This document shows, in pieces, positions 61,753 through 64,000 of a DNA stretch of 64,000 nucleotides; the first letter of the stretch is position 1, and every line of letters begins with the position of its first letter. The notes under the pieces are model-generated. The model saw nothing but the letters and a program-made list of their open reading frames with translations, was not told the origin of the DNA and ran no database searches. The stretch is from positions 1 to 64,000 of the forward strand of contig CACYHF010000008.1 of NCBI GenBank assembly GCA_902774155.1, written 5' to 3'. The stretch comes from an uncultured Bacteroidia bacterium (GTDB lineage Bacteria; Bacteroidota; Bacteroidia; Bacteroidales; UBA932). Position numbers and translations under genes: made by a program.

Positions 61753-62352
61753 ATGGAGTACTTTCTGATTATTATTTCGGCGATTTTCGTCAACAATATC
61801 GTCCTGGCCCAGTTCCTGGGAATTTGTCCCTACCTGGGCGTATCCAACAAGCTGTCCACCGCCACGGGCATGTCCATGGCCGTGTGCTTCGTGATTACGC
61901 TGGCCACGCTGGTCACTTACCTGATTAACCAGTATCTGCTGGTGCCGTTCAGCCTCACCTTCCTGCAGACCATCGTCTTCATCCTGGTGATTGCGGCGCT
62001 GGTGCAGATGGTGGAGATTGTGCTCAAGAAGGTTTCTCCTTCGCTGTACCAGGCCCTGGGTATCTTCCTGCCCCTGATTACCACTAACTGCGCGGTGCTG
62101 GGTGTGGCCATCAACGTGGTCACCAAGGAATTCGCCTTTGTGCCCGGCGGCATGCTGAACCTGGGTCAGGCCCTGGTGTATGCCTTTGCCACCTCGCTGG
62201 GTTACGGCCTGGCCATGGTCATCTTCGCGGGCATTCGCGAGCACCTGGCCATGAACAACGTTCCCAAGGCCTTCAAGGGCGTTCCCATCGCCATCGTGAG
62301 CGTGGGTATCCTGGCCCTGGCCTTCATGGGCTTCAGCGGAATGGTGAAATAG
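61753..62352 (+). CDS. rnfA: Rnf electron transport complex subunit A
   Basis: A 199-residue membrane subunit with six helices. [24 protein letters not shown] is diagnostic. [17 protein letters not shown] matches the RnfE stretch in the inverted paralogue and is thought to hold a buried iron-sulfur cluster with Cys. Last gene of the rnfBCDGEA operon. A hairpin without T-run lies just after it. Confidence 0.96.
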   Translation: MEYFLIIISAIFVNNIVLAQFLGICPYLGVSNKLSTATGMSMAVCFVITLATLVTYLINQYLLVPFSLTFLQTIVFILVIAALVQMVEIVLKKVSPSLYQALGIFLPLITTNCAVLGVAINVVTKEFAFVPGGMLNLGQALVYAFATSLGYGLAMVIFAGIREHLAMNNVPKAFKGVPIAIVSVGILALAFMGFSGMVK

Positions 62353-62357
62353 TGTAA

Positions 62358-62372
62358 GCGGCTAAAAGCCGC
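62358..62372. terminator. Small hairpin between rnfA and deoD
   Basis: GCGGCT pairs with AGCCGC around AAA. No T-run follows on either strand, so its role as a terminator of the convergent genes is uncertain. Confidence 0.45.
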
Positions 62373-62378
62373 GTGGAT

Positions 62379-63086
62379 TCAGAGCAGCGACAAAGCTACG
62401 TCCATCATGTGGGTGAACGTGTTTTGGCGCTGTTCTGCTGTTGTGGCCTCTCCGGTGATGAGGTGATCGGAGATGGTGAACAGGGCCAGGGCTTTCTTTT
62501 TGGCCCAGGCGGCGTTCATGTACAGGGCCGCGGCTTCCATTTCTACGGCCAGCACGCCCATCTTGATCCATTTGTCGGTCTGGGGATAGGCCGAATAGAA
62601 CACGTCTGACGACAGCACATTGCCAATTTTGTAACGATAGCCGAATTCCTCGCAACTGTTTACGGCCTTTTGCAGCAGGTGGAAGTCGGCGATGGGGCAG
62701 AAGGTGCCGTTGAGCTGGAACTGGGCGCCGTAATTGGAGTCCGTGCAGGCACCCTGGGCCAGGACCAGGTCTCCGATCTGGAGGTCTTCGTCATAGGCCC
62801 CAGCAGAGCCGATGCGCACGATGCTCTCAACGCCGTAGAAGTGGAACAGCTCATAGGTGTAGATGGAAATGGAGGGAATGCCCATGCCGTGGCCCATGAC
62901 ACTGACCGGCTTCCCTTTATAGGTGCCGGTATAGCCCAGCATGCCGCGTACGTTGTTGAACTGTACGGGGTTTTCCAGGTAATTTTCTGCCATAAAGCGG
63001 ACCCGCAAGGGGTCTCCGGCCATGATGACAAACGGGGCAATCTCGCCTTTCCGGGCGCCGATATGAGGGGTGGGTGTATTACTCAT
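62379..63086 (-). CDS. deoD: Purine nucleoside phosphorylase, DeoD type
   Basis: A 235-residue hexameric phosphorylase splitting purine nucleosides with phosphate. MSNTPTPHIGARKGEIA is the standard N-terminus, which fixes the start at 63086 although the frame stays open further upstream. Features are MAGDPLRVRF (phosphate site), GHGMGIPSISIYTYEL, RIGSAGAY, and GVLAVEMEAAALY (ribose site), with the catalytic Asp in ISDHLITGE. A -7 element lies 27 bp upstream. Confidence 0.95.
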   Translation of the reverse strand: MSNTPTPHIGARKGEIAPFVIMAGDPLRVRFMAENYLENPVQFNNVRGMLGYTGTYKGKPVSVMGHGMGIPSISIYTYELFHFYGVESIVRIGSAGAYDEDLQIGDLVLAQGACTDSNYGAQFQLNGTFCPIADFHLLQKAVNSCEEFGYRYKIGNVLSSDVFYSAYPQTDKWIKMGVLAVEMEAAALYMNAAWAKKKALALFTISDHLITGEATTAEQRQNTFTHMMDVALSLL

Positions 63087-63113
63087 AGTGTAAATCATTA
63101 GAGGTGGTTCGTA

Positions 63114-63121
63114 CAAATATA
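63114..63121 (-). promoter_or_regulatory. -7 element for deoD
   Basis: Minus-strand TATATTTG, 27 bp before the deoD start and 12 bp from the opposite-facing element. Confidence 0.7.
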
Positions 63122-63133
63122 GTGTTTTTTGCG

Positions 63134-63141
63134 TATATTTG
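63134..63141 (+). promoter_or_regulatory. -7 element for the NahK-like kinase gene
   Basis: TATATTTG ends only 3 bp before the ATG at 63145, so transcription probably starts at or inside the start codon. Confidence 0.6.
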
Positions 63142-63144
63142 AGC

Positions 63145-64000
63145 ATGCAAAGCACTAATGAACTAAGCCAAATCGTGAACCAGTTTGCCATCCAAGGGCA
63201 GGTGCTGGATATCAAGCCGTTAGGGAACGGACTCATCAACGACACATTACTGGTCCATACCGATGGACCTGAAGATTATGTCCTGCAGCGGATTAACAAT
63301 GCCATTTTCCAGGATGTGGAGCTGCTGCAGCACAACATAGACTGTGCCACGGCCCACATCCGGAAGAAGCTCGCCGGAGACCCGGACATCGAGCGGAAGG
63401 TGCTCCGTTTCCTGCCCTGCAAGGCTACGGGGAAGTCTTATTGGACCGACGGAAACAGCTATTGGCGTGTGTCGGTGTTCATCCAGGGCGCCCATACGCT
63501 GGAGGCGGTGAATCCGGAGTCTTCCTACTGCGCCGGCAAGTCTTTCGGCCAGTTCGAGGCCATGCTGGCCGATATCCCGGATCAGCTGGGAGAACCCATC
63601 CCGGACTTCCATAACATGGAGCTTCGGGCCCGGCAGCTGCATGAGGCTGTATCGGCCAATCCTGTCGGCCGTCTGGCCGAACCTGAGGTACAGGCCATCC
63701 TGGCGGATCTTCTGCCCTTCGAGGAGCAGATGTGCAAGGCGGAACGGCTGTACCGGGAGGGGCGGCTGCCCAAACGCATCTGCCACTGCGACACCAAGGT
63801 GAACAACATGCTCTTCGATGAGAACGGGGCGGTCCTTTGCGTGATCGACCTGGACACCCTCATGCCGTCCTTCGTCTTCTCCGACTTCGGCGATTTCCTG
63901 CGCACCGGCGCCAATACTGTGGCCGAGGATTGCCCGGATATCGATAAGGTGGATTTCCGGATGGATATCTTCGAGGCGTTTGCCAAGGGCTATCTGGAGG
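63145..64000 (+). CDS. Phosphotransferase-fold sugar kinase (N-acetylhexosamine 1-kinase-like), 3' partial
   Basis: 285 codons are visible before the window ends. The protein has the aminoglycoside-phosphotransferase fold. The N-terminal LGNGLINDTLLVHTDGPEDYVLQRIN matches NahK-type kinases that phosphorylate GlcNAc or GalNAc at C1. The catalytic loop ICHCDTKVNNMLFDENG and the metal-binding VIDLDTLMPS are intact. ATG at 63145 gives the normal N-terminus for the family. Divergent from deoD with overlapping promoter regions. It could pair with the amino-sugar genes at the start of the window, though the distance is large. Confidence 0.88.
   Translation, partial: MQSTNELSQIVNQFAIQGQVLDIKPLGNGLINDTLLVHTDGPEDYVLQRINNAIFQDVELLQHNIDCATAHIRKKLAGDPDIERKVLRFLPCKATGKSYWTDGNSYWRVSVFIQGAHTLEAVNPESSYCAGKSFGQFEAMLADIPDQLGEPIPDFHNMELRARQLHEAVSANPVGRLAEPEVQAILADLLPFEEQMCKAERLYREGRLPKRICHCDTKVNNMLFDENGAVLCVIDLDTLMPSFVFSDFGDFLRTGANTVAEDCPDIDKVDFRMDIFEAFAKGYLE

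Overview
This window is a chromosomal segment of a GC-rich member of the Bacteroidota, most likely the order Bacteroidales. Three things point there. At least fifteen promoters carry the phylum's -7 element TAnnTTTG, two of them with TTTG 19-20 bp upstream. The ATP synthase operon has the order atpD-C-B-E-F-H-A-G. Many families are typical of this group: DUF4271, DUF3108, DUF2723, the DUF5117-type zinc protease, RicT and RnfBCDGEA. Codons end mostly in C or G. The species cannot be fixed from the sequence alone.

Layout. 1-4.2 kb: the end of rplQ, then a sugar module (FucP-type permease, ROK kinase, NagZ-like GH3 lipoprotein) and tRNA-Gly(GCC). 4.2-8.1 kb, minus strand: a small secreted protein and a two-gene pair of dCache sensors, only one of which has a kinase ATPase domain. 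8.3-14.8 kb: the complete F1Fo ATP synthase operon. 14.8-21.7 kb: M20 peptidase, YitT protein, HAD hydrolase, organophosphate-type MFS permease, MATE transporter and rsgA. 21.8-29.0 kb: two gene runs, malQ-SUI1-DUF4271-hemD-rnpA-yidD-ubiE and an AMP-ligase plus acyl carrier protein. 29.1-33.4 kb: a GNAT-like protein and a large DUF2723 membrane protein. 33.4-35.3 kb: a small accessory island with repeats, an Rpn-type nuclease and a frameshifted helix-turn-helix gene. 35.3-41.0 kb: RlmI-like methyltransferase, pgk, zinc protease and lgt. 41.1-47.0 kb: a tripartite RND efflux system followed by a damaged PII-like gene. 47.0-56.9 kb: housekeeping genes (trxA, LOG protein, prenyl synthase, holB, ricT, trmB, MerR, Nif3, zinc-ribbon protein, dnaB, DUF3108). 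56.9-62.4 kb: a RseC-like protein and the Rnf operon. 62.4-64 kb: deoD and a NahK-like kinase cut by the window end.

How the parts work together. Rnf couples ferredoxin:NAD+ oxidoreduction to ion export, and the ATP synthase uses the resulting gradient. UbiE and the prenyl synthase point to menaquinone synthesis. Lgt, TolC, the RND pump and the beta-barrel protein serve a Gram-negative envelope.

The most unusual content is repetitive DNA inside and between otherwise ordinary genes. An 81-bp paired-hairpin element sits in the same reading frame in two unrelated proteins, ATP synthase gamma and a MATE transporter. A second palindrome family occurs between convergent genes and also inside the same MATE gene. 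The heptamer GGCCGAT/ATCGGCC is found far more often than base composition predicts, in places using uncommon A-ending codons, and it also forms the arms of an intergenic hairpin.
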